A stretch of DNA of 64,000 bases from Eutypa lata (Eukaryota > Ascomycota > Sordariomycetes > Xylariales > Diatrypaceae), in assembly GCA_022661535.1 (NCBI GenBank), contig JAKULF010000009.1, positions 2,356,001-2,420,000 of the forward strand, given 5' to 3'. The position numbers and the translations under genes are program-made. Below the pieces are notes generated by a model that saw only the letters and a program-made list of their open reading frames with translations, was not told where the DNA came from and ran no database searches. Shown piece by piece: positions 1 to 11,326 of the stretch (its first letter is position 1; each line of letters begins with the position of its first letter).

Positions 1-675
1 CTGGGCAAGCCCGAGACCCTCGCCAAGGCCTTCCACCTCTACGCCTCGAAGCCCATGCCGCGCGCGACATCCGGCCGCGGCGGTGGAACCGCGAGCATCA
101 GCTACGCGAAGCAGAACCCGCACAAGATCGCGAATGCCATCGAGCCGGCCGTCATCGAGAAGGCCCTCGACACGGCGATCGAGGCCAAGCACCTGGACGC
201 GGCCGTCGGCATCATCGAGAGCAGCTACACGACGAAGGCGTACATCCGCGCGAAGTTAGTGCGGCACGCCGTGCTGCCCGCGGGTGCCGTGGTCGGCGTG
301 CCCCTGGCGGCCTACGCGCTGGCCTCGAGCCTCTCCTCCCTCCAGAACACCATGGACCCGGCGACGGCCACAAACGTCGCGTTCGCGGGCATCCTGGCCT
401 ACGTTGGCTTCACGGCGTCGCTCGGCGTCGTGGCCCTGACCACCGCCAACGACCAGATGCGCCGCGTTACCTGGGCCCCCGGCGTCCCGCTGCGCCACCG
501 CTGGATCCGCGAGGAGGAGCGCGCCGCCCTCGATAAGGTTGCCTGCGCCTGGGGCTTCCAGGAGAAGTGGCGCCAGGGCGAGGAGGAGGGCCGCGAGTGG
601 AACGTCCTGAGGGAGTATATTGCCACGAAGGGCATGGTGCTTGATCGCACCGAGCTCATGCCGGGCATGGAGTGA
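1..675 (+). CDS. 3' part of a two-helix membrane protein gene (unrecognised)
   Basis: Frame 1 is open from the first base to the TGA at 673-675, so the gene begins left of the window; 224 residues are visible. The first ATG at 55 is internal: the 18 codons before it read as ordinary coding sequence in the same frame. Two hydrophobic segments lie at about visible residues 89-112 and 125-146, separated by a short loop, followed by a charged tail of about 75 residues with Trp and Arg/Glu clusters (for example RHRWIREEERAALDK). Third positions are strongly G/C rich, like the other housekeeping genes here. I do not recognise the family. The hairpin of two helices with a basic N-terminal side would fit an organelle membrane protein, but that is inference. 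Confidence 0.75.
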   Translation: MGKPETLAKAFHLYASKPMPRATSGRGGGTASISYAKQNPHKIANAIEPAVIEKALDTAIEAKHLDAAVGIIESSYTTKAYIRAKLVRHAVLPAGAVVGVPLAAYALASSLSSLQNTMDPATATNVAFAGILAYVGFTASLGVVALTTANDQMRRVTWAPGVPLRHRWIREEERAALDKVACAWGFQEKWRQGEEEGREWNVLREYIATKGMVLDRTELMPGME

Positions 676-2838
676 TCGAGTGGTTGAGACCGTGGCTTGG
701 GAGCGGGGGAGGGGTTTGTTGAGATCTTCAGGACATCCGGGTATCGATGCCAAGGCTGGCTGCGGGTGGGTGGATAGAATACCTCATCGACGCGCATGCT
801 CGAGATCGCAGAAAAGAAAAACATCCCTCCCAAGTGTGATCTCTGACTGCCGTCTTGGGTGCCAAGGACGCAAGGCTCGAAGGCGCCGTCGTCACCACTA
901 CGAATCAAAGTCCAACTAGGCATTTTAGACCCGCGGCAGTTCAAACGACGGCCCGTGCCAAGCAAGCTATAGCATAACACGATGCGTGGGGGAGAGACTC
1001 CGTGGGGGTTTGGCATAAGGCTTACTTTTGTGAAAATCCCGATAAGCTATCTTTTTTGGTGTATATTATCTGAATTCTGACGTGTACACTGCCCACCTAA
1101 CTTCTTGGTAACACTTAACTAGTTGCTACTCCGGCGGAGTTGACTTGCCCTCACATTTGAAACTCGTCATCATCGGTTTGTTCTACATGAACACCGTAAG
1201 CTGCTAGTGTTGAGCTCACCCGGCTCGGCATTGAACTATTGCTCAGCACCCCTCTGATTTCTAATGTAATGTATGACTGTGATAGGATTAACGCTTAAGT
1301 GGATTACAGGAAATAGTCAGACTTTCCCTGTTCGCATTTTCGAGTCTCATATAAGATGATACGGTACGTTGAACGCATTTTAATTGTAATATTCTAAAAA
1401 CGTGTCTCTTCTCAGCCACATTCTCCCCTGAGACACTGAACGATAGGTTGATTCTACGAAGTCAAACCAAAGTCATCCGCTAATCTGTCTTAAATAATCA
1501 TCAACCTATGATGTTACCTTATCCTGAATTTCACATTTATCCCTTCGGGGGGAAAAAAGACTATGTATGTATGCCGGTGTGAACAACAGTAAGTACACTG
1601 TCTTACCCTAGTGGGTGGAAACATGTATGAGATCGGTGATTTCTTTGAGAATAGCCGCTATACGGATTACTTTGCCAGCAATTGGGCTGTGCCTCCTTAT
1701 CCACGTATGCATTTTGTTTCGAAACTTCGGTGTTCTGCCCGGGGACAGGGATGTGGGCTATGTGAGATCTCTCTCACATACATGCAGGCAGATCCTAGCG
1801 TTTAGATCCGTCTGTTCCTAACCCCTGTATGACTATATCATTCTTGAACCTCTCAGCCTCTCCCCTATTTTAGCTTATCTACCCAAACGTAACCTAAGGG
1901 CGCATATCCTTTCTTATTTCCTCGTCCCGCCAAGGTGATCAGCTAGGAATAGAGGTGCCACTACATATGCCGTCCGTCGCCAAGCAACAGTAGATTGAAA
2001 TGATAAGTCCCACAAAAGAAACCTCAAGTTAGCCCGCCCAGATGCGAATTCCCAATTACATACCTACTTACTTTAGTCACTTTTACGCACGGTCGAACAG
2101 AGAGCCAAAGCTCACAGCCCGACTCAAGCCAAACAGCAAAAATGCGGCTCACCGCGTCGCCTATGTCATGGCCCAAACTCTACGGTGTCTCGGTCTAGAG
2201 CTAAGATGTATCATGTAACCCACGCATACTTTTTCTTCACTACCTGACTACGTACTTAACTAACTGACACTGGATGTAGGCGCGGCGGGTGTCCGCCACT
2301 AACTCAACTCATTCCCGAGTCATTGGGCTAGCTTGGGCTATAGGGAATGGGGAGTGGGCCGTGACAGAATCAACGCTCATCTGCATTGGAATATACCCAG
2401 GTAGAGATGCATCATGGTTGATAGCCGACTGACTAATTGGCTGACTGGGTCACAGAAGGAGCGGATAGCCAACCAGATCTGTTTGTCCTTCATGAGTCTT
2501 TGTGTAATATGTGATGGCTTATCATGTTCAAATGCCACTTGCCTCTTTCCTCCTCTCCGATGGGATACTTTCTTCCTTTCCGATCCGATCTAAGCGGGTT
2601 ACTACTTACTTATCCACCTGCCCCTACCCCCCCTAGTACAGATCCTGGAGATTGGCATTCCAGTTGTCATTTAATCCCCGGGATATATCAATACTTGGTT
2701 GGCATCCTTTTATAGGCAGTAGCCGCAAGTGATATCCATCAACCGCTTTGTCCTCCTCATAGGCCGTCCGACTTCGACATCCACATGAAATAACACAGCA
2801 CAGCACAGCACAGCATAGCACAGATCAGAGCAGAAAAG
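676..2838. other. Intergenic, about 2.2 kb, no gene seen
   Basis: Only short overlapping ORFs with no coding character. A small perfect-armed palindrome, ACTCCGGCGGAGT, lies near 1127-1139. A run of ACAGC-like repeats at about 2793-2822 lies directly upstream of the next start codon and is probably in its 5' leader. AT-rich in the middle (1260-1560). Confidence 0.6.
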
Positions 2839-4171
2839 ATGGCAACGAAGTTTGAGGCTGACCCAGAGCTATGCTCTCACTACGCGGGGTTCATGTCGCA
2901 TCTAAACAGGAGGCATTTCGACGCCTTGTACTGGACGCTGTTCTTCCTCGTCATATTCTCCCTGTTCATATCATCGTGGATATATCAACGGTACGTTCAT
3001 TCGATTTCCTATTCGTTCATTCAACCCGATCACACTATACCACCATCATGATCTCTTTCTCCGCAAAATAGCGAAACGAGACATAAACACCTGGCCAAAT
3101 AGAAATCCAAACTAACCAAAGGGCGGGGGCTGAGGGCCCAGCCCAGTGCTTCAGGACGATGACGTTCCGAGACAACAAGCCGGACATCGACGAGGCCACG
3201 TTCCGGAAGAAACTCAAGACGACCCTGGCCGTCTGCACCGTCATCTTCCTGGTCACGGCGGTCTTCTGCGTGATCGAGGTCTACGCCCTCCTCGCGCTGC
3301 AGTTCTGCGACGGCGAGGACCTCATGTCGCTCTTCTGGGCGACGTGGACCATGCTGCAGTTGGGCTCTGAGATCGCCATCCTTGGCGTCGTCATGGCGCT
3401 ATGGCACAGCCTTGTGGAGATACGGCACCCGTGAGTCCTCATTCTGTCTTAATTTTAATTTCCTTTCTTTTTCTTTTTTTGCCCGCTTTATCGATTCACC
3501 CAACTAGTGCCTTCGCCAAGCACGTCTTAAAATATGCAAACCCCGGAAGGAAACCTAAAAGCTAATACGTGGGGGGCTCGTTCTTTTTCCCAGGATGTGG
3601 GCGCTCGCTCTAGGAACACCGGTGCTCGTCGTGGCGGGCTTCGGGCACGTAATCCAGCACTTCTGCGAGCTGTTCTGGAAACGGGCCAAGGGTCGTCATC
3701 AAGAAAAGAAGAAGAACAGCCATCATCGACGGAGCCCATCTCGCAGCAGCATCACTGCGCCATCAACCATCGAGAAAGGAGGAGAAGACCCATTATCATC
3801 TTCGGCGTAAGTTTCTTTCTTCCTTTTCTCCTCACTTTTCTCTACACATTATCGATATGTCACCCCCGTGTACTAATGCGTAGCTCGTCTCGCTCTCCTT
3901 ATTTAGTACTAGTATCAAGCCGGAGCAGGAACAGGTCGAAGAAGCACGGCGGATGGGGAGGCAGGCGAGCATCTTCGAATATGAACCCCAATCGTATTGC
4001 TATTTCGCGGTCGACGTGGGCGATGATGAGCGCGTTAGGGCGTGGCCGTCTTTCATGGGCATGTCACCGGACGGAAAGGCAGTTTTGCAGTTCACGCGGA
4101 CGACCCCAGAGGATCCTGGCTTTGGATCGGGCCCTTCTAGCTCAATGCCTCCTCCGTCGAGGAGGCCTTGA
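2839..4171 (+). CDS. Four-helix membrane protein (unrecognised), four exons
   Basis: Exons read as 2839-2990, 3155-3430, 3594-3806 and 3907-4171, giving 301 residues. Donors are GTACGT, GTGAGT and GTAAGT; acceptors are TTCAG, CCCAG and TTTAG, and the phases (2, 2, 2) match at every junction. The last acceptor has an in-frame alternative 6 bases downstream. There is one hydrophobic helix in exon 1 (ALYWTLFFLVIFSLFISS), two in exon 2 (from TLAVCTVIFLVTAVF, and around LGSEIAILGVVMALW) and one at the start of exon 3 (MWALALGTPVLVVAGF). The C-terminal third is basic, Ser/Pro-rich and presumably soluble. The spacing suggests a tetraspan topology. I do not recognise the family and assign no function. 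The exon model is well supported by frame continuity; existence of the gene is likely. Confidence 0.75.
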
Positions 4172-6818
4172 AAAATGCTTGCTTTATGGCGATACGGAAT
4201 GGTCGTGGAATTGGAACAAGACTTAGGTTTCCTTCCTAGAGGATAATAATAGAGGGTCATATAGATAGATGGAATAGTTAGATCTATCTTGGTCGGATGC
4301 ATAAAAATGCGGCGTTTAGCATTTTGGATTACAAGGGGAAGGGGGCTACGATAGGGGATGATATACCATGAAGATGAGCGTTAATAATACATGATTGAAT
4401 ACTTGATGTGAGAAAGGTAGGGAAACAAGCAAGGAAATATTGTAATATTCAAATTATAATCATCTCTAACACATGACCAGATTCTTTGTATACGTTTCAT
4501 ACTATGGAATGTAATTTTTATTTTCTTCTGTCTTTTTTCCCCCTAGCTCTCTTGATGGAAAATCATTTGTTGGTCAGTTAAATGCTGAACTAATAAGCTT
4601 TAAAAATTGAAGTTATTATACCTACATAAATGCGCCACCACAAGGAGCTTTGACCAATTATACTAAATCTGCATGTATAATGTATTAAAAGCAAGGATAG
4701 TATAAGAAATGTGACTTGGTATTATATTTCAACAATCTCTTTTAATTTCATGACAATCAGCAGTAACCATTCCTTATTATAAATTAACAAGATATTGCAA
4801 TACTATACAAGGGGGGGCGAAATACGAGAGAAACAAGTGAGGTTGTCACATGTGTGCTGTTTAAAATTACCCCGAGAGGCTTATTATACATTACCTCCAT
4901 TTCGGGCCCGGTAATCAGCTTATGCATAAGTAGGCATGCTGCGTGCTTCATATAAGAAATCTAATAGGGGGAGGTAGGTGACCTTGGCATGGCTTGTCCA
5001 ACGTGGATATATAGACATACCAAGACATACCCATGTCTACACCGCCCAATGCCAAGCTTATAGTAACGACCAAGTTTGCGACCAGGGGGGGGTAGAGAGA
5101 ATGTTTCAGAACTTTTAAATGACGAATGAATGTTCCATAGGCTCAGCAGGATGATATCACGTGGGATTTTCTGTCACCGACACGCCGGAACACGAGCCGG
5201 GATGGATATCCCCAGTTCAACAAATTTATACTCCGATCATTTATCTACGGATAATTGATTGGAAAGGGGGGGGATTGGTAGTACCGACACTGGTAATTAA
5301 GAATAAGGCTGATACTATTTATACTGCTTGCTTAACTAATCCCGGCCCTTAGTTAGATTATATAGGTAAATAGGACGTAGCCATGCTTTACTTTCACTAA
5401 GCATGTTAGAATTCACCACTTTGTAATTTATCTTACTTTTCGCACATACACACATAGTTACATATATAAGTGAGATCCCAACAATGCGGTATCACCTTTA
5501 GTAATGACTGACCGACTACAAGAACGCGGTGTTAAGGGCATTCTTACCGAACTCCCGGTGTGGTGGGACGGACCCTTTATCTTGCCTACTTACTTACATA
5601 CTTACATACTTACCTAAGTTAGGTACCTACCAACTTATCTATCTTATACACCATCCGTTTATTTGTTTGTTTGCGTAAGAAGTGATGAGAAGTATATTTG
5701 TGTGTGCTATAACTTAACAGGGTACTTAGGTAGCCGATGCCCGGATATTATCAATATCCTCGGCGTAAGCATCACGTTACACAAAGTATCGGCGATAGGC
5801 GACTAGGCGGAAGGGGGCCTGCAGGAAATCGCATCAAGATGCATGTGCGCGCGAACGTTGCATCTTTGCTTACAACATGCATACATACATATTTAACTAG
5901 GGTAGGCGGGTATATCGGTAGACTACCTACTCAGGTACCTATGTATGTTCACGAGCAGATCGACGTCGAGACGCGTACGTATGTAACCTGCTACCTGCTA
6001 TTGGAGACATGTACATATGGGGCTCAAAGCACGTTGGGCACCGAGGTGGCAACGGAAAGGATGCCTACCGGCGCTATAAATCAATAGGCCAAGGATTCAT
6101 GTCTTGGGATTCTGGGCCTGGCGATCTTCAGGCTTCAGAATAACCAAAGGAACTGGATGGAAAGAGGAGGAACGATGAAGTAGCAAGCATTGAATATTAA
6201 AATTGCATTCTTTTTCTTGGACTATTCTCTGATCTTGTCAGATAAACTGGATGCCCTTAGAAAATCCCATCTCTCCAGATAATTGTTTTCCTGTTGCTTG
6301 AAAATTGCCATGTTGCTGTTTTAACGGACACGATTCTCAGGCCAGGATGAGGGTGGATGATATGATATGTATTATCGTGTATAGATCGTGTGCCCAAGAC
6401 TCAGTCAAAGGCTGTTAGATGCAGCTTGTTTAAGGTTTCCCGAAGCCACCCGAGGAACGTAATGCATTCTTACGCCAAGTGATTGCCAACCGCGCCAAGC
6501 CAATATCAAGACTGCCTAGGTTAGAATAAGGTGAAGAATCAGCGTTTAGTAATTCCACGATTCCATGTCTATTTTTCCCTCCCGCTATCCAACCGCTTAT
6601 GAGAGCCTCTTGGGTATTGATGTCTTTTAATAGATAGCCAATTAGATCCTAAAGGCAGCCAAGAACGACAACGGCATGGAAAACACAGTCGGCATCAAGG
6701 GAAGGCCCTAGACGACGTGATGATTTACCAACGCTTCCTCGTGTTGGTGATCAGACGGACATGTACCTGGTTCATGGCTGGGGTCGACCATTAATCGAGC
6801 CACTGGGATATAATCCTG
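4172..6818. other. Intergenic, about 2.6 kb, no gene seen
   Basis: Very AT-rich from about 4440 to 4800. Contains G-runs (about 4810, 5084, 5268) and short CTTACATA-type microsatellites near 5585-5615. The 116-codon ORF at 5737-6087 has no recognisable protein character. The right end is the 3' flank of the minus-strand CHORD gene. Confidence 0.55.
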
Positions 6819-7893
6819 TTATACTCGTCCTGCACGCCCAACTTGTAATATCTCCCCCGTGACGCGATCATCGCTTCGCAGGACTGGCCAACTACCACCA
6901 TCAGCTTTGTAAAAAGAGACTTCCAGCTTAGTGCCAAGGATTTTGTAAGTACTCTTCTCCGTGTCGATGCGGCCAAACAACGGCACGGAGGCCTTATACC
7001 TCTTGGGCTGCGCATCGGTCGTCGGTAAGTCAACCACGAGCGTCTGCGGCTCGAACTCGACAGTCGCCTTGGAGCTGTCTATCTTCTTTAGGAAGAAGGA
7101 TGCTATCACAGCTGCAGGTGTTTGATAAAAGTCGCTCCGCACGGTCTCGAGCAGTTCTTCGCCGGAAGATGCGCCAGCTTTGGATTTCGACTTCTCCTTG
7201 CCGGAACCTATGAACAGGTGTCTAGGGGACGTCTTGCACCCTTCGATCTTCATGAACTGGTCGAACTCCAGTACTCGGCGCTTACAGCAGCTGTACCCCT
7301 TGCTGCCTTCGTGGAAGATGGGCACGCCCGGGTGGTATACGCATTGCTCGTCGTCGGACCGGGATTGGCCCTTCTTGTAAGAAGCGCCGCAGGTCTTACG
7401 CCGACATGTCGCACCATCGGGAATCTCTAGCGACGGGTCGTCATCTTCGCTTTCTGGGGGCGGAGGGGGTGCTGTAGATGTAGGGGCTGCGATGGGAGCA
7501 CGGGTAGGCGTGGATGATGGTGGTACCTCCGAGAGTTTGGAGGTGAGAGACTGCTGCGAGGCGCTCACGTCGGGGTCAGGCAGCGCGGGCTTCTTCTCGA
7601 TCTGAGGCGGCAGGTCGGTGGTGCTGTGCTTTCCCTCGGTGCAGGGGGTGATCTCGAGGAACTCGTCGAACGTAAGGACTCTTGGCTTGCAGCATTTCCA
7701 ACCTGTTTATATTTTTGGTGGTGAGGTTCCATCTAGACCAGACCACGTTGTATACCTAACTAGCTACATCCGCGCGTGCTTGCTTACCTTTCTGCCCCTC
7801 GTGAAAGATGGGAGGACCCGGATGGTACTTGCAGACCTCGTCTGGGTCTGTGTACTCCTTGTTGCAACCCTGGTGGACACATTTCTGAGCCAT
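6819..7893 (-). CDS. CHORD-CS domain co-chaperone
   Basis: Two exons, 7893-7788 and 7702-6819, joined in phase 1 over an 85-bp intron, giving 329 residues. The N-terminal CHORD domain (residues about 5-61) starts CVHQGCNKEY and crosses the intron at FHEGQKG/WKCCKPRVLTFDEF. The second CHORD (about 135-197) carries the same Cys/His zinc ligands and the paired VPIFHEGSKGYSCCKRRV motif. An acidic, Pro-rich linker joins them. The C-terminal CS/p23-like domain is at about residues 220-310, ending SWPVLRSDD and then QVGRAGRV. In animals (CHORDC1/morgana) and plants (RAR1) such proteins bind Hsp90 and zinc; the CHORD-CS order with a CS domain is the animal and fungal form, while plant RAR1 lacks CS. 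I place the start at 7893 because the zinc ligands begin four residues later; an upstream in-frame ATG at 7971 would add an unrelated tail. It shares a 745-bp upstream region with the glutaredoxin-like gene. Confidence 0.92.
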
Positions 7894-8638
7894 GTTAGGC
7901 TTTGGCTTCGGCTTTGAGACAAGGGGGGTTTGGTTAATCGATCGTTCGCTCTCTCTTAACGGATAAAACAATATATGATAACCTTGATGGCTAGCAAATT
8001 CAAGATGAAAAGTAGCTTAAGCTTCTAAGTGGAAGTTTAGTTAAGTGGGCACTTGAATTATACGGCCAGCGAGGTCTTGGGATGATGGAAAGTGGTAGAG
8101 GCTTGTAGACTTGCGGGCATGGCATGGAGGGGCTATTCGGGTCGTCTAATCCTTTCACCGCTTACCATTTATAGTAACTTATGAGGTAAGCTTGCATTAT
8201 ATACAGGGTTTGGGATCCCTGTACGGAAGCTAATTAGCTGGAGCTTTCAGGGGAGCTGCGAGGGGTTCTGGACCCCGCTATGTGGCTCTTATCAATATGA
8301 TTATCTCGGAAGCAGTTTGTTCTTGAGCTTCGACGAATCATCATCTCTCTCCTTTTTGACGAAACACGGGCGTCCTTGGTGTTTATATTACCGACAAGCT
8401 CTACGTATCGTATCAATCCTCAGTCAGCCACCTATCTACCTGGAATAGACCCAATCGTCTAGAAGATAGAGTTTATAATTGCATTGTCAAGAAATCATAC
8501 GATCTCGAGTCTGAATGCTGGTTCTACAACAATGATAAGCAACAATTGATTTCGCTGCTTTTCAGGACGCACACATATATTTATATATTGGTTTATATTT
8601 GCGGCATTCCCTGCTGATCTGACTCTCTGGTTGCGAAT
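7894..8638. promoter_or_regulatory. Divergent intergenic region, CHORD and glutaredoxin-like genes
   Basis: 745 bp between two start codons pointing away from each other, so it must carry both promoters. AT-rich close to the plus-strand gene (ATATATTTATATATT at about 8574-8590). No clear operator was picked out; the short ORF at 8234-8416 looks like chance. Confidence 0.45.
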
Positions 8639-9089
8639 ATGCGGCCCACAGCACGGCTACTGCAAGCCGTCAGAATTACACTTTTCACAAGAGAGAACTG
8701 CGGTTTATGCACCAAGGCAAGATCGGTGTTGTCGGATGTTTGGGACTCGAGAGCTTTTGATTTCAAGGAAGTCGATATTATTAAATCCAGCTCTGACTCC
8801 AAACCTCGATGGCGAGATCTTTATGAGTTCGACGTTCCTGTGGTAGGTTGCCTCTAACCCTCTATATACACGTCCCTGTAAATGGTTATAGAATAAGCAG
8901 TAATTTCCTCCTAAGAGTGATAATGGGCATAGTAGGTCGGGTTATACTAATAATATTCAATAGATACACATAAGCAAGTCCTCTGCCCCAGAAGAACATC
9001 CACAGTCAGCATCAAAGGCTGTCAAACTCATGCATCGATTCTCTAAAGATCAGATTATGGCTAAGATGGACGACGTTGAGAAACTTTAG
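8639..9089 (+). CDS. Glutaredoxin-like protein (DUF836 type)
   Basis: Two exons, 8639-8842 and 8964-9089, phase 0, giving 109 residues. The intron has donor GTAGGT, branch-like TACTAATAA and acceptor TAG. The protein opens with a short basic stretch, then a beta strand (RITLFTRENC) leading into the redox motif Cys21-Gly-Leu-Cys24, the glutaredoxin/thioredoxin active-site position. The second half keeps the thioredoxin-fold order: EVDI strand, then a helix, then YEFDVPV leading to the conserved cis-proline region at the exon junction. Length and motif match the small eukaryotic proteins related to yeast YDR286C, whose substrate is not settled. The basic N-terminus could be a mitochondrial presequence, which is inference. 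Confidence 0.85.
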
Positions 9090-9364
9090 CATGATGTTTG
9101 AACTTCCTAAACATACCTAGCCCTTGTTAAGATATCATGCCCTTCGCGACATTGATAAAAAGACTCTGTGACATAGTAGTTAGTACCTTAGCAGATTCAC
9201 TTCCAACGATACCAATCACTCAACAGGTTCCTCAATTCAGATGTAGGCTTGAATACCAATCCTGTCTTACTAGAAGATATTCCAGCTTAGTTGTAAGTAT
9301 CAGACAATCCCGGTATCTAATACACTGAACTTCAATAATTATCGATGCCCAACCAATCACATCT

Positions 9365-10501
9365 TCAAGATGCACCGTAACCTCCACTAGGCTTGGGTGC
9401 CTCTAGTCCTTTCGCAGTATTCACTGTCCTGGCCAAGCTAGCTTGTAAGAGTGTCACATCTAATGCTGCACTAATCATATCAAACCCCTTCTCCGCATAC
9501 TCCTTCGCCTGTTCTGGGCTCGTCGCAAAGAAGCCAGCCTTCTTCCCGGCCCTTTTCGCGGAAGCGAGAATACGGTCCATCGCTAGCTGCAACTCGGGCT
9601 TGATAACGCCATTCAATATGGGATGCCCGATGTTGTTACCCAGGTCGAACGGACCGATGAGGAGCACGTCGACTCCAGGGACATCGGCGATATCGTCCAC
9701 GGCATCGAGCGCCTCCTTCGTCTCGATTTGCACCATCGTCAAGAGCGAGTCGTTGGCATGCTGTAGATACTCCGTCATGGATGGTATTGGGTTGAACCGC
9801 TCCATAGCGTAGGGGGACCCGAATCCGCGCTGGCCCTGAGGTGGGAACTTAGTTGCGGCAACGACATTCTTCGCGTCTTCGACGGTGCGAAGTAATGGGA
9901 CTAGGACCTAGTATATTTAGCCAAATTCCCTAGTTTTTAACGCTAGGGCGCTTACCCCATGAGCTCCGGCGTCGAGTACACCTATGTAAAGGTCAATAAG
10001 ATGGAGTAGTTATTCGTCCGGACAGTCTTACGCTTTATCATCCAACTCTGCATATCGGGTATTCGTACGAGGGGGCTAACCCCACAAGCTGCGATGGCGG
10101 GCACAGCTTCGTGCATCGCAGCATCTGAGTGGGACGCACATAAAGCTTATCAGTCTCTTTCGTTCCAAACAAAACACTTTAATTCAAATAGGGGGATCCC
10201 CACCATCAAGGTTTCCATGTTCGCAGTCGACCATGACCCAGTCAATGCCGGGCGTCCGCGCCAAGGTCCTAGACACATTCGCGCCGGGGAGACATTGCCA
10301 CAAACCCATACTCGCCCCTTCGCCCTTGTCGAAAGCCACCTTCAATTTACATCCTGGGGGCATTTTCTTGGAGGAATATGTTCTTGTATGTCGTTGTTGG
10401 ATCCGGTTCTGTGAGAGAGGAAGAGGATGGTTATATCGACTTGAGAGGAGAAGACTCCGGCTTATCAGCGAGCTGCGGGAAATAGGCGACGGCATTTTCA
10501 A
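9365..10501 (-). CDS. HpcH/HpaI family aldolase
   Basis: Four exons on the minus strand: 10501-10204, 10124-10032, 9981-9956 (only 26 bp) and 9907-9365, giving 319 residues, with every junction in phase. The family is a class II (metal-dependent) pyruvate aldolase, including 2-dehydro-3-deoxyglucarate aldolase and 4-hydroxy-2-oxoheptanedioate aldolase, cleaving 2-keto-3-deoxy acids to pyruvate plus an aldehyde. Visible family motifs: WVMVDCEHGN early, SPLVRIPD, VQIETKEALD (metal-ligand Glu) and VDVLLIGPFDLGNNIG (metal-ligand Asp). The first 45 residues are Ser/Arg-rich and end RHTRTYSS, resembling a mitochondrial presequence; a shorter form could start at KKM just after it. The first donor, GATG/GTGGGG, is weak but is required to keep the frame. 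Substrate cannot be fixed from sequence. Confidence 0.88.
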
Positions 10502-11326
10502 CCAATATATGTTAAGTATAAATGCCCAACTCTCTCTTCTCTTAACCGTGTCGACACGTGCACAATGAGGGGCAACTCAAAATAATGATATGTCAGCAAA
10601 CACAGTAGCTCTATTATAATAGTAGGTAAGGTACGTAGCAGTCTAATGGTTATTTTGGGAAACGAAAGGCTTCTCCCGTCTCCGTCTCCGCGCCGCCCCC
10701 TCCCGAATGTAACGGCGCCAGTACTGCCGTCTCCACCCGCACACATCGCGCGGAAAGTTGTACTTACTCGAATCCTTGTTTTATTGTAGGAGGGTCCCCA
10801 ATGCCCAGCCCAAAAGGATTTCGACATAATACTTTTGGTCTATATAGCTACTTGTCTTTAACATAAAACATATAGGTATATATACTTGATCGACAGTTTA
10901 ATGCGATACCAATGGAGCAAAAGAATTCAGTCTGTTAAAAGACTGAGTATACATTTGGTGCAAGAGCGACTATGTATAAGTAATGGCGAAGTCATCGACC
11001 CATTGAATAAGAGTGCCCCTCCTATAATAAGACAAGGGTTCGAGTGTAAGGACATCTATTTGGTTACTTGCATGATAACAATTCCAGTATACTACATACC
11101 TACTGACACGTTGAGTGTCCAATTAGCAGCAGCTCTTTACTTACCGGGTCAAATCAAGACAGGGATTCTGCTTACGGCCTTTAACCACTTCAGCCAGCCT
11201 TAGTCTACCTCCTTTCGTAATGTTGACCAAAATTAAATTCATATTACGAGTCTAGCTTCGGCTCAGGTTCCTTGAGCGAGAAGTCTAATCGAGCGACAAC
11301 TTACCTAGTCACCCCGTCAGACCAAC
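10502..11326. other. Intergenic between aldolase and NLR relic
   Basis: No gene seen. The ORFs at 10498-10827 and 10886-11203 have no recognisable motif and unusual composition. A CG-rich patch (10670-10760) stands out from the AT-rich surroundings and probably belongs to the upstream region of the minus-strand aldolase. Confidence 0.5.

Noticed and set aside
5737..6087. 116-codon ORF
   Set aside because: Lies in microsatellite-rich intergenic DNA, with no domain or coding-like composition.
11034..11050. B-box-like GGTTCGAG suggesting a tRNA
   Set aside because: No A box at a proper distance on that strand and no cloverleaf.
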